From Bin80 sp965261255 (GTDB lineage Bacteria > Bacteroidota > Rhodothermia > Rhodothermales > Bin80), in assembly GCA_965261255.1 (NCBI GenBank), contig CBDHCQ010000004.1, forward strand, positions 2,728,001 through 2,792,000: a stretch of 64,000 nucleotides of DNA. The letters are read 5' to 3'. Under the pieces are notes generated by a model that did no database searches, was not told where the DNA came from, and saw only the letters and a list, made by a program, of their open reading frames with translations. The translations under genes and the position numbers were made by a program. Positions 1 to 8,739 of this stretch are shown here, one piece after another (the stretch's first letter is position 1; each line of letters begins with the position of its first letter).

Positions 1-122
1 ATTGGAATCAAATGACCAATGAGGTTGACTCTTCGCAAGGCACATGATCCGCCGCGCGTTCCTACACTGCGGACAGGACACTGGTTCATTCGCAACAAAG
101 CCTGAGGCCCGGGGTTTGACCA

Positions 123-659
123 GTGTCAACTAATCAGCTACACTTCATGCGTTTGGGTTCCGCCAGAATTCTTGTTTGCCTGACCATACTGCTGTTAATC
201 GTCCCCGTTTCATATTCCCAGATACCCCGCCCCCGGGTCGGATTGGGTATGGGTGCCGTTGGAAGTACAGGTACAAATCCGTTTGGTCTCGGCCTTGATA
301 CCCGTCTCGCTTTTCCGATTAACCCCGATCTTTCCATCTCCGCCGGGGCCAGCTTTGTCAATTACGTCTTCCAGGGGCGTGACGGTGCTGCCTATTTTAT
401 CAGCCCGAGTGTTTCGCTTATCGTCACGATGAACGCCGCCGCTGTGCGCTCACCGTACCTTGTTGCTGGACTGGGCGCTTATCTTCCGTTGGCCGGCGAT
501 ACCAGTGATGACGAGGCAGGCCCAATTGTTGAGGTCGGTATAGGCTGGGTATTCGCGCTCCAGGCCACTTCGGTCTTTCTGGAGATAACGCCCGCACTGG
601 TAGTAGCGCGTTCGGCGGTGGATATGCAGCTTCCTGTTCGTGTTGGCATTATTCTGTAG
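123..659 (+). CDS. Secreted outer-membrane beta-barrel-like protein
   Basis: 178 residues if read from the GTG at 123. An in-frame ATG at 147 gives a protein 8 residues shorter. A hydrophobic signal segment (about residues 15-32) ends in a plausible signal-peptidase site after VSYSQ. The rest is rich in Gly and alternating hydrophobic residues (stretches such as VGLGMGAVG and VEVGIGWVF), as in small outer-membrane barrels of the OmpA/OprF-like or porin-family type. No lipobox and no enzymatic motif. It stands alone, 151 bp before hemW. The exact family is not recognised; the barrel call is inference from composition and export signal. Confidence 0.55.
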   Translation: MSTNQLHFMRLGSARILVCLTILLLIVPVSYSQIPRPRVGLGMGAVGSTGTNPFGLGLDTRLAFPINPDLSISAGASFVNYVFQGRDGAAYFISPSVSLIVTMNAAAVRSPYLVAGLGAYLPLAGDTSDDEAGPIVEVGIGWVFALQATSVFLEITPALVVARSAVDMQLPVRVGIIL

Positions 660-810
660 CCTGTTTCCGGTGCGAAGAATAATATCGGGGAATAATCCCC
701 CGGTGTTTGGTGCTCCACCGCCTTTTTGCCCCCTCGACTGCACTAAGTATTGCAGGGAATTTCCCTAGCGGCATTGCGCGTCGTACCGGTTAATTCGGGT
801 TCAAAGACAC

Positions 811-1971
811 ATGACTGCTAACCAGCAAGAAGCGTCCCTGTATGTGCACATTCCTTTTTGTGCCCAACGCTGCTCTTACTGTGATTTCTACTTTGTCACG
901 ACCCAACGCAGGCAAACTGAATTCATTGAAGCTCTTTGCCTCGAAATAGCCCAGAAAGCCCGAACTTTCCCCAACACACTGCTGTCAACCATATACTTTG
1001 GGGGAGGCACACCTTCACTTCTGCCCTCCCAGGCGATCACCCATATTTTGGCACATATCTGTGCATCTTTTGATACATCCCAAGTTGACGAAATTACGCT
1101 GGAAGCTAACCCGGAAGACATTAATGCTCCGGTTCTTGAAGAACTCATGCACGCCGGTATAACCCGAATGAGCCTCGGAGTTCAGTCTTTCAGGAATGCC
1201 GACCTAAGCTTTATGAACCGGTGCCACAACTCAGATCAGGCACTATTGGCATGTAAGCTGATTCAGTCAGCTGAATTGAGCAGCTGGTCACTTGATTTGA
1301 TTTTTGGTGTTCCGGGGGCATCGACAAAGATCTGGCAAGACAATCTGTCCCGCGCCATAGAAACACAGGTCCCGCACATCTCCACCTACAACCTTACCGT
1401 TGAGCCGCGGACGCCTTTGTACAGGCAGGTAGCGAATGGATTTGTTAAACCGGTTTCAGACGAGGACGCAGCAGATCAATTTCAACACGCCATAGATATA
1501 CTTACGTCCACGGGATATGAGCACTACGAGATCTCCAATTTCGCCCTCCCGGGACATCGGGCAAAGCATAACACACGCTACTGGCAACACACAAATTATC
1601 TCGGAGTCGGCCCAAGCGCCCATTCATTCTGGTGGCAAAGTGATAAAGCTCTCAGGTGGCAGAATGTCCGCAGCCTGCGCAAATACCTGGAGACCGTGAC
1701 AATTGCCGAATCACCCACTGTAACCCAAGAGACGCTCTCAATGCACGACTTGGCCCGAGAGCGAGTAATGCTGGCACTCCGTACATATGAGGGACTTGAT
1801 CTGGATAATCTAAAAGACACATATGGCCTTGATCTTATAGCCCATAAAAAGGAGACGCTGCGACAAATGAAAGCCGATGGATTCATCGTTCAGCAAGGCA
1901 CGCACATGCGCTTGACCATGCAGGGATTGCATGTATGCGATAATCTGACTGCACAATTATGGCCAGACTGA
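811..1971 (+). CDS. hemW: Radical SAM heme chaperone HemW
   Basis: 386 residues, the normal length for HemW (formerly annotated as oxygen-independent coproporphyrinogen III oxidase-like). The radical-SAM cluster motif CX3CX2C is at Cys17, Cys21 and Cys24 in CAQRCSYCDF, preceded by the typical YVHIPF. The SAM-binding GGGTPSLL follows near residue 65, and the C-terminal HemN-like domain occupies about residues 290-386. True coproporphyrinogen dehydrogenase HemN is longer at its N-terminus, so HemW is the better call. Family knowledge: HemW binds heme and a 4Fe-4S cluster and delivers heme to respiratory proteins. Cytoplasmic. It is followed in the same direction by two DUF192 lipoproteins after a 56 bp gap. 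Confidence 0.93.
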   Translation: MTANQQEASLYVHIPFCAQRCSYCDFYFVTTQRRQTEFIEALCLEIAQKARTFPNTLLSTIYFGGGTPSLLPSQAITHILAHICASFDTSQVDEITLEANPEDINAPVLEELMHAGITRMSLGVQSFRNADLSFMNRCHNSDQALLACKLIQSAELSSWSLDLIFGVPGASTKIWQDNLSRAIETQVPHISTYNLTVEPRTPLYRQVANGFVKPVSDEDAADQFQHAIDILTSTGYEHYEISNFALPGHRAKHNTRYWQHTNYLGVGPSAHSFWWQSDKALRWQNVRSLRKYLETVTIAESPTVTQETLSMHDLARERVMLALRTYEGLDLDNLKDTYGLDLIAHKKETLRQMKADGFIVQQGTHMRLTMQGLHVCDNLTAQLWPD

Positions 1972-2027
1972 ACCGGTCAGCAATGATTCGGTTGAAATAC
2001 TCGACTGGTAACCCTCTACCCGAATAA

Positions 2028-2480
2028 ATGAAACGAATCTTCATCACTGCAATTGCTGTAATTATGTTGCAGGGGTGCTCGAGCGAACCAGAGGAACTTG
2101 CAAGGGGGGAACTTGATTTTCTGAACACTGACGGGCAGGTGATCCGCACCATCGAGGTTGAGTTCGCAGAGGACGATGCCGCTCGGGCAAGAGGTCTGAT
2201 GCACAGACGTCAACTCACACTCAGCGAAGGGATGCTGTTCATTTTCCCTACTCCAGATTCATTGAGTTTTTGGATGGCGAACACGCCCCTTCCACTTGAC
2301 ATCATGTTCGTGGGAGCAGACTCTGGAATTGTGAATATTGCCAAACGCACCACACCACTCTCCCAAGAACACATTCGGTCCACTGACCTTGCGCAATATG
2401 TGGTAGAAGTGCGAGGGGGATTCAGTGACCGGTTTGGGATTGACACTTCTACACGCATTCGCTGGAAAAAAACCGAGTGA
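2028..2480 (+). CDS. DUF192 family lipoprotein (copy 1)
   Basis: 150 residues. Signal peptide with lipobox MLQGC, Cys at about residue 17, so probably an envelope lipoprotein. A DUF192 domain (PF02643) covers about residues 40-148: the ARGLMHR segment, the EGMLFIFP core, the FWMANTPLPLDIMFV strand-helix block and the C-terminal VVEVRGGF. Members of this family are small beta-rich proteins of unknown biochemical role. The following gene is a paralogue only 6 bp downstream, so the two are almost certainly co-transcribed. Confidence 0.85.
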   Translation: MKRIFITAIAVIMLQGCSSEPEELARGELDFLNTDGQVIRTIEVEFAEDDAARARGLMHRRQLTLSEGMLFIFPTPDSLSFWMANTPLPLDIMFVGADSGIVNIAKRTTPLSQEHIRSTDLAQYVVEVRGGFSDRFGIDTSTRIRWKKTE

Positions 2481-2486
2481 CTCAGA

Positions 2487-2966
2487 ATGAAATACTCTAC
2501 TTTCCTGGTGCTTCTAGTTCTCTTGACTGCCTCCTGCCAGAATTCATCTGAGACTTCCCCACCCGTAGCAACACCGGAAATTCCATTCAGGGTTGACGGA
2601 ACGCTTGATATTCTTCGTATGGGCGAACCGATGCTCTCTCTGAATATTGAGATCGCCGATACAGATTCCCTTCGTGAGCGGGGTATGATGCAGCGAACAT
2701 CGTTCCCGCCTGAATCAGGTATGCTGTTCATGTTTGACACGCAGGAGCCTCGCCAATTCTGGATGGGCAATACACCGTTATCCCTGGACCTGCTCTTTAT
2801 TTCTACTGATTCAGTGGTCGTGAACATTGCTAAGCGCGCGAAACCGTATTCTGATGAACCTATTGTTAGTGGACAACCAGCGCAGTTCGTGCTAGAGGTC
2901 CCCGGCGGATTCACTGATACAAGAGGAATCGTTGAGGGAGATCAGATTCGCTGGGTTCGCAATTAA
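2487..2966 (+). CDS. DUF192 family lipoprotein (copy 2)
   Basis: 159 residues. Lipoprotein signal ending in LLTASC (Cys at about residue 17), then a short Ser/Pro-rich linker and a DUF192 domain with the same blocks as its upstream neighbour: RERGMMQRTSF, SGMLFMFD, FWMGNTPLSLDLLFI and VLEVPGGF. The two copies align over their whole domain but differ clearly in the linker, which points to an old tandem duplication. Function unknown. It ends 75 bp before the convergent M1 peptidase gene. Confidence 0.85.
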   Translation: MKYSTFLVLLVLLTASCQNSSETSPPVATPEIPFRVDGTLDILRMGEPMLSLNIEIADTDSLRERGMMQRTSFPPESGMLFMFDTQEPRQFWMGNTPLSLDLLFISTDSVVVNIAKRAKPYSDEPIVSGQPAQFVLEVPGGFTDTRGIVEGDQIRWVRN

Positions 2967-2981
2967 TCCCTTTACCCGGAG

Positions 2982-3025
2982 GCGGATCAAGCAATCCTGG
3001 TAACGGGAAGCACCAGCTTATCCGC
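2982..3025. terminator. Strong hairpin between convergent genes, candidate bidirectional terminator
   Basis: The arms at 2982-2992 (GCGGATCAAGC) and 3016-3025 (GCTTATCCGC) pair over 10 bp with one bulged C. A smaller stem CTGGT/ACCAG can form inside the loop. The hairpin lies exactly between the stop codons of the DUF192 copy 2 and the M1 peptidase. There is no clear U-run on either strand, so it is not a textbook intrinsic terminator. It may instead protect 3' ends. Confidence 0.4.
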
Positions 3026-3040
3026 AAAATGTCAGTCTCG

Positions 3041-4717
3041 TTATCTCTGGACGAGTGTCCATCGGGCGAGTAATTCCGTATCGGGATCCGGGATGACTTC
3101 CATCACAGACTTTGCCACTTTACTTCTGTGCTCCACAGGCAGGTAGCCTTCAAGCTCAAGTGTTACGCGCTCTTTGGAACCGTCGTCATAGACAATATCA
3201 ATAACAGGGGCGATACGAAAATTGTAGGTGGGCTGGGTCTGCCGGAGAGAGACCACAAGTTCGTTTGATTCCTCATCATGCTGCCAGTGACCGTCCAGAT
3301 ACACTACGCCGCCCTGATACAACCACTGGTCAAAGAACCATTCCAGCTTCATGCCGGAAGCTTCTTCAATATGACGGCGAAAATCGCCTGTCGAGGCATT
3401 ACAATCCTTGTAGGCGGCATAATAGGCCCGGACGCCCTGGTTATAGGCTTCTTCACCTACCAGTGCCCGAAGCATATGCAACACCCAGGCCGCTTTCTGA
3501 TAAATCATGCTCCCGGAAACATCGTTCAGATCTGGCAGATGCTCGCGAATAATTCGGAAATCGTAGTCGTCTTCATAGTACGCAAAGACTCGATCACGGG
3601 AATTCTTAAGCCCCTCCACAAAATCATCCCTTCCGTACGCATACGCCCGAAAAAGCAATGTGTAGTAGGTGGCAAAACCCTCACTTAACCAGAGATCATT
3701 CCATTCATATTCGGTGACTGCATTGCCGAACCACTGGTGGGCAACCTCATGTACGATCACATGCTGCCAGCGCTTGTCCCGGGTGCCGGTCACCGAGCGA
3801 TCGCCGTAAAAGATGGCCGACGCCGCTTCCATTCCACCCCCTACGGAATTTGACTGGATGTTAGCGAGCTTTTCGTAAGAGAATGGACCCACCAAGTCGG
3901 TGAAATAAGCCAGCGCCTGTTTGGTCGGGACTGCAAAATCGTAGAATCCGGCATCCCGGTCCTGTTTGTACACCCAGGTCTGAATAGATTTGCCATCGAA
4001 AACATCCACATATTGAACCGCAAACTCTGCGACGCCAAGTACATAAAGCCAGGTTGCGATCGGTACGCTGTTATTCCAGTGAGTCAGACGCATTCCGTTC
4101 ACCAAGTCGGTCTCCTCCTTTAGCAGGCCGTTCGAGATGACTTGATAATGATTTGGAGCAGTGATGATGAATTCGTTTGTAGCTTTATCATAAGGGTGAT
4201 CAACGGTGGGTAGCCAGTTCTTCGCACGTGAGGACCAATTATCACTAAAAAAGGATCGATCGCCGTGCTTAGTCAATGCAATTTTGAGGCCCGTAGCCGG
4301 AATACCATAATATTCTACCGTGATCTCAATACGCTCTTGCGCCGCCATCTCTCGCCCAAGTTCGATAAATATCTGATTATCTTCATGACGAAAAATCAGA
4401 TCTCCGCCGTTCATATGCACGCGCCTGACGGTCATACCGTTACCTCCCAGAGATTCTGACTGATTGATCAGATCAAGCCGCAGAGTGGACTGTCCCGGCG
4501 CCAGATACCGCGCCTCTATCGTGGCTTGCCCCATAATGGTATCGGTAGTGTCACTGAGCTGCAATGCGAAGGCATAGTGCAAAATGTCAATGCCCCAATT
4601 CTTGGGATAGCCGTCTTGCACAGGTCCAGGTTCGGCAGGCTGTGCCAAAACGGATGCGTTTGGCACTGTCACGAGGAGCAAAAGTGACGAGACGCAGAGG
4701 AAATGGCGAATGTTCAT
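3041..4717 (-). CDS. M1 family zinc metallopeptidase, secreted
   Basis: 558 residues from the ATG near 4717. An upstream TTG near 4762 would add 15 residues ahead of a good signal peptide (MNIRHFLCVSSLLLL, cleaved after VLAQ), so the shorter form is preferred. The gluzincin motif HEVAHQWF is at about residue 323, with the third zinc ligand Glu in LWLSEGFATYY 18 residues on. The exopeptidase loop normally written GAMEN appears as GGGMEAAS. Family knowledge: M1 enzymes cut N-terminal residues from peptides. The protein has the N-terminal beta and catalytic domains but lacks the large C-terminal ERAP1-like helical domain. Probably periplasmic or surface-exposed. Confidence 0.88.
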   Translation of the reverse strand: MNIRHFLCVSSLLLLVTVPNASVLAQPAEPGPVQDGYPKNWGIDILHYAFALQLSDTTDTIMGQATIEARYLAPGQSTLRLDLINQSESLGGNGMTVRRVHMNGGDLIFRHEDNQIFIELGREMAAQERIEITVEYYGIPATGLKIALTKHGDRSFFSDNWSSRAKNWLPTVDHPYDKATNEFIITAPNHYQVISNGLLKEETDLVNGMRLTHWNNSVPIATWLYVLGVAEFAVQYVDVFDGKSIQTWVYKQDRDAGFYDFAVPTKQALAYFTDLVGPFSYEKLANIQSNSVGGGMEAASAIFYGDRSVTGTRDKRWQHVIVHEVAHQWFGNAVTEYEWNDLWLSEGFATYYTLLFRAYAYGRDDFVEGLKNSRDRVFAYYEDDYDFRIIREHLPDLNDVSGSMIYQKAAWVLHMLRALVGEEAYNQGVRAYYAAYKDCNASTGDFRRHIEEASGMKLEWFFDQWLYQGGVVYLDGHWQHDEESNELVVSLRQTQPTYNFRIAPVIDIVYDDGSKERVTLELEGYLPVEHRSKVAKSVMEVIPDPDTELLARWTLVQR

Positions 4718-5173
4718 AAATTTAACTGTTAGAAACCTGTAGGCAATCTTGGAAGATAACAAGCTACTTTCCGTCTAGCAATCTCTCAGCCTATACAGTT
4801 GCGTTCTCCAACCTCCCTCTCTTGACATCTGACAATCATGTACAGCATGGGTCAATAAAGATTATGCTCCTCGCGGAAATCCTCCAAATAGCACATCTGC
4901 AGTGCTGGGCATCGGCCTAGGATGGCTTGAACATGGCATCTTCTCGGTGCAAACTATGGAGATCAATATTGATCTGTGGACGGCGCACGACATGCTGGAT
5001 GCGTAACTTTCTCGCTGTTCAAGTTCACTGGAATGTAGTCTCTCGACCGGCAGTCTTTCAATTCCCTGGTATAAATATCATAGCAAGTAAGGGTTGGTTA
5101 AGTACTGGAGGATACGGCCCGGCGAGGAACCTGTCATGCTACGATATCTATAAGATCCAAACTTGCTTGTCTA
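4718..5173. other. Intergenic region, no convincing gene
   Basis: About 450 bp between the divergent M1 peptidase and NTF2-like genes. All frames are short or composition-poor. A stop-limited frame ending at a TAA near 4998 reads protein-like for about 55 codons but has no start codon and no family match that I recognise. The stretch probably contains both divergent promoters. Confidence 0.4.
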
Positions 5174-5701
5174 ATGCGAAAACTTATACTGATCACGGCT
5201 TTACTGGTATCCTGGCAGTCTGCTTCACAGGCACAAGAAGCCGATCCTGACGATGTGAGTTCCGTGGATGCCATCTTGACCGCCGTATATGATGTGATTT
5301 CCGGTCCGGCTGGCCGGGAGATCGACTGGGATCGATTTCACTCGCTTTTTCTTCCCGATACACGGCTGATCCCGATAGTGCGCGATTCCACGGGCGCTAC
5401 ATCGTACATCTCCTGGACGCCGAGGGAGTTCATGGAGCGGACTAGTGAGGCATTCCTCCGGGACGCGTTCTACGAGTTGGAGATCGACCGGTTAGCCCAG
5501 CACTACGGCAATTTAGTCCATGCATTCAGCACGTATGAGTCGTACCGTTCGCTTGAGGAGGGTACGGAGCCTTTTGCCCGGGGCATCAACAGCTTCCAGC
5601 TACTATACAAAGGCGATCGCTGGTGGATAATGACCATTTTCTGGCAACCGGAATGGCCCGGCTTGCCGATTCCGGCCGAGTACCTACCTATCAGCGAGTA
5701 G
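5174..5701 (+). CDS. Secreted SnoaL/NTF2-like protein
   Basis: 175 residues with a clear signal peptide (MRKLILITALLVSWQSASQA, cleavage after Ala20). The mature part has the layout of a SnoaL-like/NTF2 fold. An initial helix (SSVDAILTAVYDVISGP) is followed by a WDRFHSLF segment, a long helix (SWTPREFMERTSEAF) and alternating strands. It ends with the characteristic paired strands FQLLYKGDRWWIMTIFWQPE. Such proteins are often small enzymes or ligand-binding domains; no substrate can be read from the sequence. Isolated gene. Confidence 0.65.
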   Translation: MRKLILITALLVSWQSASQAQEADPDDVSSVDAILTAVYDVISGPAGREIDWDRFHSLFLPDTRLIPIVRDSTGATSYISWTPREFMERTSEAFLRDAFYELEIDRLAQHYGNLVHAFSTYESYRSLEEGTEPFARGINSFQLLYKGDRWWIMTIFWQPEWPGLPIPAEYLPISE

Positions 5702-5799
5702 AAATACTCTCGTCCATCAGGCGCGCCGAAAATAACGTTCAGTTAAAATTGCGGCGATGCAGTCCGTCCAAACCAACGTGGGGAGGGCCTTGACCTGAG

Positions 5800-5985
5800 T
5801 CACCGTGCCGGAGGCGGCTCGACTACACGGATCTCGTACTGCTGCGATTCGGACTCAGTGGATACGAGCGCGTACAGTTTATTTCCACTGGTAAAAATGG
5901 GGGTTTCGGAAACCGTACCACGTGCTATCAGATCGCCCTCGTAAGAGTACCGGCGCAGAATCGAGTGCGACGTTTGACCCGCATA
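5800..5985 (-). pseudogene. C-terminal fragment of a beta-propeller-like protein
   Basis: Directly downstream of sufA, in another frame, the minus strand reads about 60 codons of good protein-like sequence ending in a TGA at 5800. Readable blocks include HSILRRYSYEGDLIARG and SGNKLYALVSTESESQQYEI. Alternating strands with a final YEIRVVEPP resemble the last blade and tail of the six-bladed beta-propeller proteins common in this group of bacteria. It has no start of its own outside sufA. Interpretation: a remnant left when an insertion or deletion joined sufA to the end of another gene. Family assignment tentative. Confidence 0.4.
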
Positions 5986-5995
5986 CGGAAAGGGA

Positions 5996-6328
5996 TTATA
6001 GTCCAAAGGATTCTCCGCAAGCGCAAGTCCTTGACGCCTGCGGATTTGAAAAATGAAACCCCTTGCCCTCCAGTCCATCGGTGAAATCCAATTCCGTGCC
6101 ATCCAAATAAAGCTTGCTGCGACCATCTATGACGACTGACAAGCCACCCACATCAAGTTGTGCGTCACCATGCTTAACTTCGGTGTCCCAGCCTAAATCA
6201 TATGTGAGCCCTGAACAGCCGCCCTGAATAACCGCTAAGCGTAGATATGCCTTATCCAGGTTGATACTCTCCTGCACAGCTACCCTTTGGAGCTGTGAAC
6301 GGGCCCGATCCGTGATACTCAGAACCAT
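5996..6328 (-). CDS. sufA: SufA/IscA-type iron-sulfur assembly protein
   Basis: 110 residues, the usual length of A-type carriers (HesB/IscA/SufA/ErpA). The three conserved cysteines are Cys38 in GGCSGL, and Cys102 and Cys104 in CACGESF. Family knowledge: A-type proteins accept Fe-S clusters from the SufBCD scaffold and hand them to target enzymes. Cytoplasmic. It is divergent from sufB with 137 bp between the two starts, so the two promoters probably lie there. From sequence alone SufA and ErpA are hard to separate; the symbol follows the suf context. Confidence 0.88.
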   Translation of the reverse strand: MVLSITDRARSQLQRVAVQESINLDKAYLRLAVIQGGCSGLTYDLGWDTEVKHGDAQLDVGGLSVVIDGRSKLYLDGTELDFTDGLEGKGFHFSNPQASRTCACGESFGL

Positions 6329-6418
6329 GTGTAATCTGAAATTGAATTGTCATCCTGCCAGCCAGGTACAGGAACGAAGAACACCGGTGAAGGTTTATTC
6401 TGTGTTGCTCGTCAACGG

Positions 6419-6465
6419 ATCGGTACACCCTTTCGGGGTGTTACGAATTTTGTCTTGTACCCGAT
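6419..6465 (+). promoter_or_regulatory. Structured sufB leader with two alternative hairpins
   Basis: An inner hairpin pairs GTACACCC with GGGGTGTTAC (6423-6444, one bulge, loop TTTC). An outer pairing joins ATCGGTACA (6419-6427) to TGTACCCGAT (6456-6465, one bulge), which ends immediately before the sufB ATG at 6466. The two share TACA at 6424-6427, so they cannot both form fully. No purine-rich ribosome binding site is visible before sufB. The structure may control translation start. Seen in sequence; the function is inference. Confidence 0.35.
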
Positions 6466-7926
6466 ATGAACACTGATACTCAATACCTGCACGAAGTAGC
6501 CGAAAGCGACTACGAGCATGGCTGGTCGACAGCTATCGCCTCAGACACAATCCCGAAAGGATTGAGCGAGGATGTGATCCGACTGATCTCATCGAAAAAG
6601 CAAGATCCTGACTGGATGCTAGAAAGTAGACTGCGTGCGTTCAGACACTGGGAAAAACTTGCCTCCGATCAGGATAAATATCCGCGCTGGGCCCACCTGA
6701 AGTATCCTGAGATTGATTTTCAGGAGATCAGCTACTATTCGGCCCCCGGTAGTAAACCGCGCTACGACAGCTTGGATGAGGTTGATCCCGAGCTTCTTCA
6801 AACGTTTGAAGCACTGGGTATTCCTCTCGAAGAGCAGAAAGTACTGGCTGGTGTAGCCGTGGATGCTGTTGTTGATAGCGTCTCTGTCGCAACGACCTTC
6901 AAGGAAGAACTTGCCAAGCTCGGAATCATTTTTTGCTCCTTCACCGAAGCCATAGAGAACCACGGTGACTTGGTGCGCAAGTATATGGGCAGTGTTGTGC
7001 CCTACACTGATAATTTTTACGCCGCACTTAACGCTGCTGTATTCAGTGACGGATCATTCTGTTACATCCCTCCCGGTGTTCGCTGCCCGATGGAGTTATC
7101 TACCTATTTTCGGATTAATCAGGCGGGCACGGGACAGTTTGAGCGTACGCTGATTGTTGCTGATGAGGGCTCATACGTATCCTATCTTGAGGGCTGTACC
7201 GCACCGCGCCGGGACGAAAATCAACTCCACGCTGCCGTAGTTGAGATTATCGCGCACAAAGATGCCGAGGTTAAGTATTCGACCATCCAGAATTGGTACC
7301 CCGGTGATAATGAAGGGAAGGGGGGAGTATTTAATTTTGTGACCAAGCGGGGGATCTGCGAAGGATCTGGATCCAAGATCTCATGGACGCAACTTGAAAC
7401 AGGATCCGCAATCACCTGGAAGTACCCCAGCGTGATCCTGAAAGGAGACGATTCAACCGGAGAATTCTATTCAGTGGCCTTCACCAAAGGCCAGCAGCAG
7501 GCAGACACCGGAACCAAGATGCTCCATCTAGGCCGAAATACGTCCAGCACTATCATATCCAAAGGGATTTCTGCCGGTCGCTCAAATAACAGCTACCGTG
7601 GATTGGTACGGATCAACAAGGGAGCTGAGAACGCTCGCAATTTTGCGCAATGTGATTCCATGCTTCTGGGGGACCGGTGCGGCGCACATACGTTCCCCTA
7701 TCTGGAGATTCACAATCCGACTGCCCAGGTAGAACATGAGGCAACCACCAGCAAGGTTGGGGAAGATCAGATGTTCTACTGCCAGCAACGGGGAATCAGT
7801 GAACAGGACGCGATTAAACTTCTGGTGAGTGGATTCTGTCAGGAGATTCTAACCAAATTACCCATGGAGTTTGCCGTCGAGGCACGTAAACTCCTTGCCA
7901 TTGAACTAGAGGGATCCGTCGGATAA
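6466..7926 (+). CDS. sufB: SufB, Fe-S cluster scaffold subunit
   Basis: 486 residues, the typical SufB length. Recognisable SufB segments include PPGVRCPMELSTYFRIN, FERTLIVADEGSYVSYLEGCTAP, AQVEHEATTSKVGEDQ and the C-terminal GFCQEILTKLPMEFAVEA. Family knowledge: SufB forms the SufBC2D complex in which a cluster is built on SufB/SufD with ATP from SufC and sulfur from SufS/SufE. First gene of a five-gene run, sufB-C-D-S/E-T. The following sufC begins 37 bp later. Confidence 0.96.
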   Translation: MNTDTQYLHEVAESDYEHGWSTAIASDTIPKGLSEDVIRLISSKKQDPDWMLESRLRAFRHWEKLASDQDKYPRWAHLKYPEIDFQEISYYSAPGSKPRYDSLDEVDPELLQTFEALGIPLEEQKVLAGVAVDAVVDSVSVATTFKEELAKLGIIFCSFTEAIENHGDLVRKYMGSVVPYTDNFYAALNAAVFSDGSFCYIPPGVRCPMELSTYFRINQAGTGQFERTLIVADEGSYVSYLEGCTAPRRDENQLHAAVVEIIAHKDAEVKYSTIQNWYPGDNEGKGGVFNFVTKRGICEGSGSKISWTQLETGSAITWKYPSVILKGDDSTGEFYSVAFTKGQQQADTGTKMLHLGRNTSSTIISKGISAGRSNNSYRGLVRINKGAENARNFAQCDSMLLGDRCGAHTFPYLEIHNPTAQVEHEATTSKVGEDQMFYCQQRGISEQDAIKLLVSGFCQEILTKLPMEFAVEARKLLAIELEGSVG

Positions 7927-7963
7927 GTATTAATCGCGGATCATACTTCTCATATCACGAGGA

Positions 7964-8725
7964 ATGACACCAATTTTAGATATTCGGGGGCTACGGGCCT
8001 CCGTTGAAGATATGCCCATACTGAAGGGCGTTGATCTTTCAGTGAACGCTGGCGAAATTCACGCCATTATGGGTCCAAACGGATCAGGAAAAAGCACTCT
8101 GGCTGCTGTGCTCGCAGGACGAGATGATTATGAAATTGACGGCGGCTCCGTTCACTATCGGGGAGAGGATCTCCTGGATATGGACGTAGACGAGCGCTCA
8201 CGCGAGGGAGTTTTTCTCGCTTTCCAATATCCGGTAGAACTGCCAGGCGTGAGTATGATGAATTTTCTCAAACAGGCCGTCAACACGATCCGCGAACACC
8301 GCGGACAAGCCCCCCTCGGGGCCGCAGGACTATTGCGTCTGGCCCGGGAAAGAGCCGCCTTGATTGGACTGGATCCACGCCTGAAACAACGCTCGGTAAA
8401 CCAGGGATTCTCGGGCGGGGAGAAAAAGCGAAATGAAATCTTCCAACTGGCAATGCTCGAGCCTACCTTGGCGGTTCTGGATGAAACCGATTCCGGGCTT
8501 GACATTGACGCGCTGCGCAGCGTCGCACGCGGCGTTAACCAATTGCGTATGCCAACGCGTGCGTTCCTGGTGATTACCCACTACCAACGCCTGCTCAATT
8601 ATATCGTGCCTGACTTCGTCCATGTGATGGTGGACGGACGTATTGTCAGGTCCGGGGGCAAAGAACTTGCGCTCGAGCTTGAAAAGCACGGATATGATTG
8701 GGTTTACGATGAAATAGCAGCATAA
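7964..8725 (+). CDS. sufC: SufC, ABC-type ATPase of the Suf complex
   Basis: 253 residues. Walker A GPNGSGKST at residues 37-45, signature SGGEKKR at 150-156, Walker B LAVLDETDSGLD at 169-180 and the switch His in VITHY. The signature with two lysines and DETDSGLD rather than DEPTSGLD is typical of SufC as against transport ATPases. A GAGGA sequence precedes the ATG, so this start is well supported. It drives conformational change in SufBD. Cytoplasmic. Confidence 0.97.
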   Translation: MTPILDIRGLRASVEDMPILKGVDLSVNAGEIHAIMGPNGSGKSTLAAVLAGRDDYEIDGGSVHYRGEDLLDMDVDERSREGVFLAFQYPVELPGVSMMNFLKQAVNTIREHRGQAPLGAAGLLRLARERAALIGLDPRLKQRSVNQGFSGGEKKRNEIFQLAMLEPTLAVLDETDSGLDIDALRSVARGVNQLRMPTRAFLVITHYQRLLNYIVPDFVHVMVDGRIVRSGGKELALELEKHGYDWVYDEIAA

Positions 8726-8739
8726 TTGCCAAAGAGAGT

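Noticed and set aside
2210..2914. Minus-strand frame of 234 codons opposite the DUF192 pair
   Set aside because: Both plus-strand genes have lipoboxes and family domains; the minus frame has no motif and its internal repetition simply mirrors the duplicated genes.
4927..5250. Plus-strand frame of 107 codons running into the NTF2-like gene
   Set aside because: Composition is not protein-like and it overlaps the start of the better-supported secreted protein in another frame.
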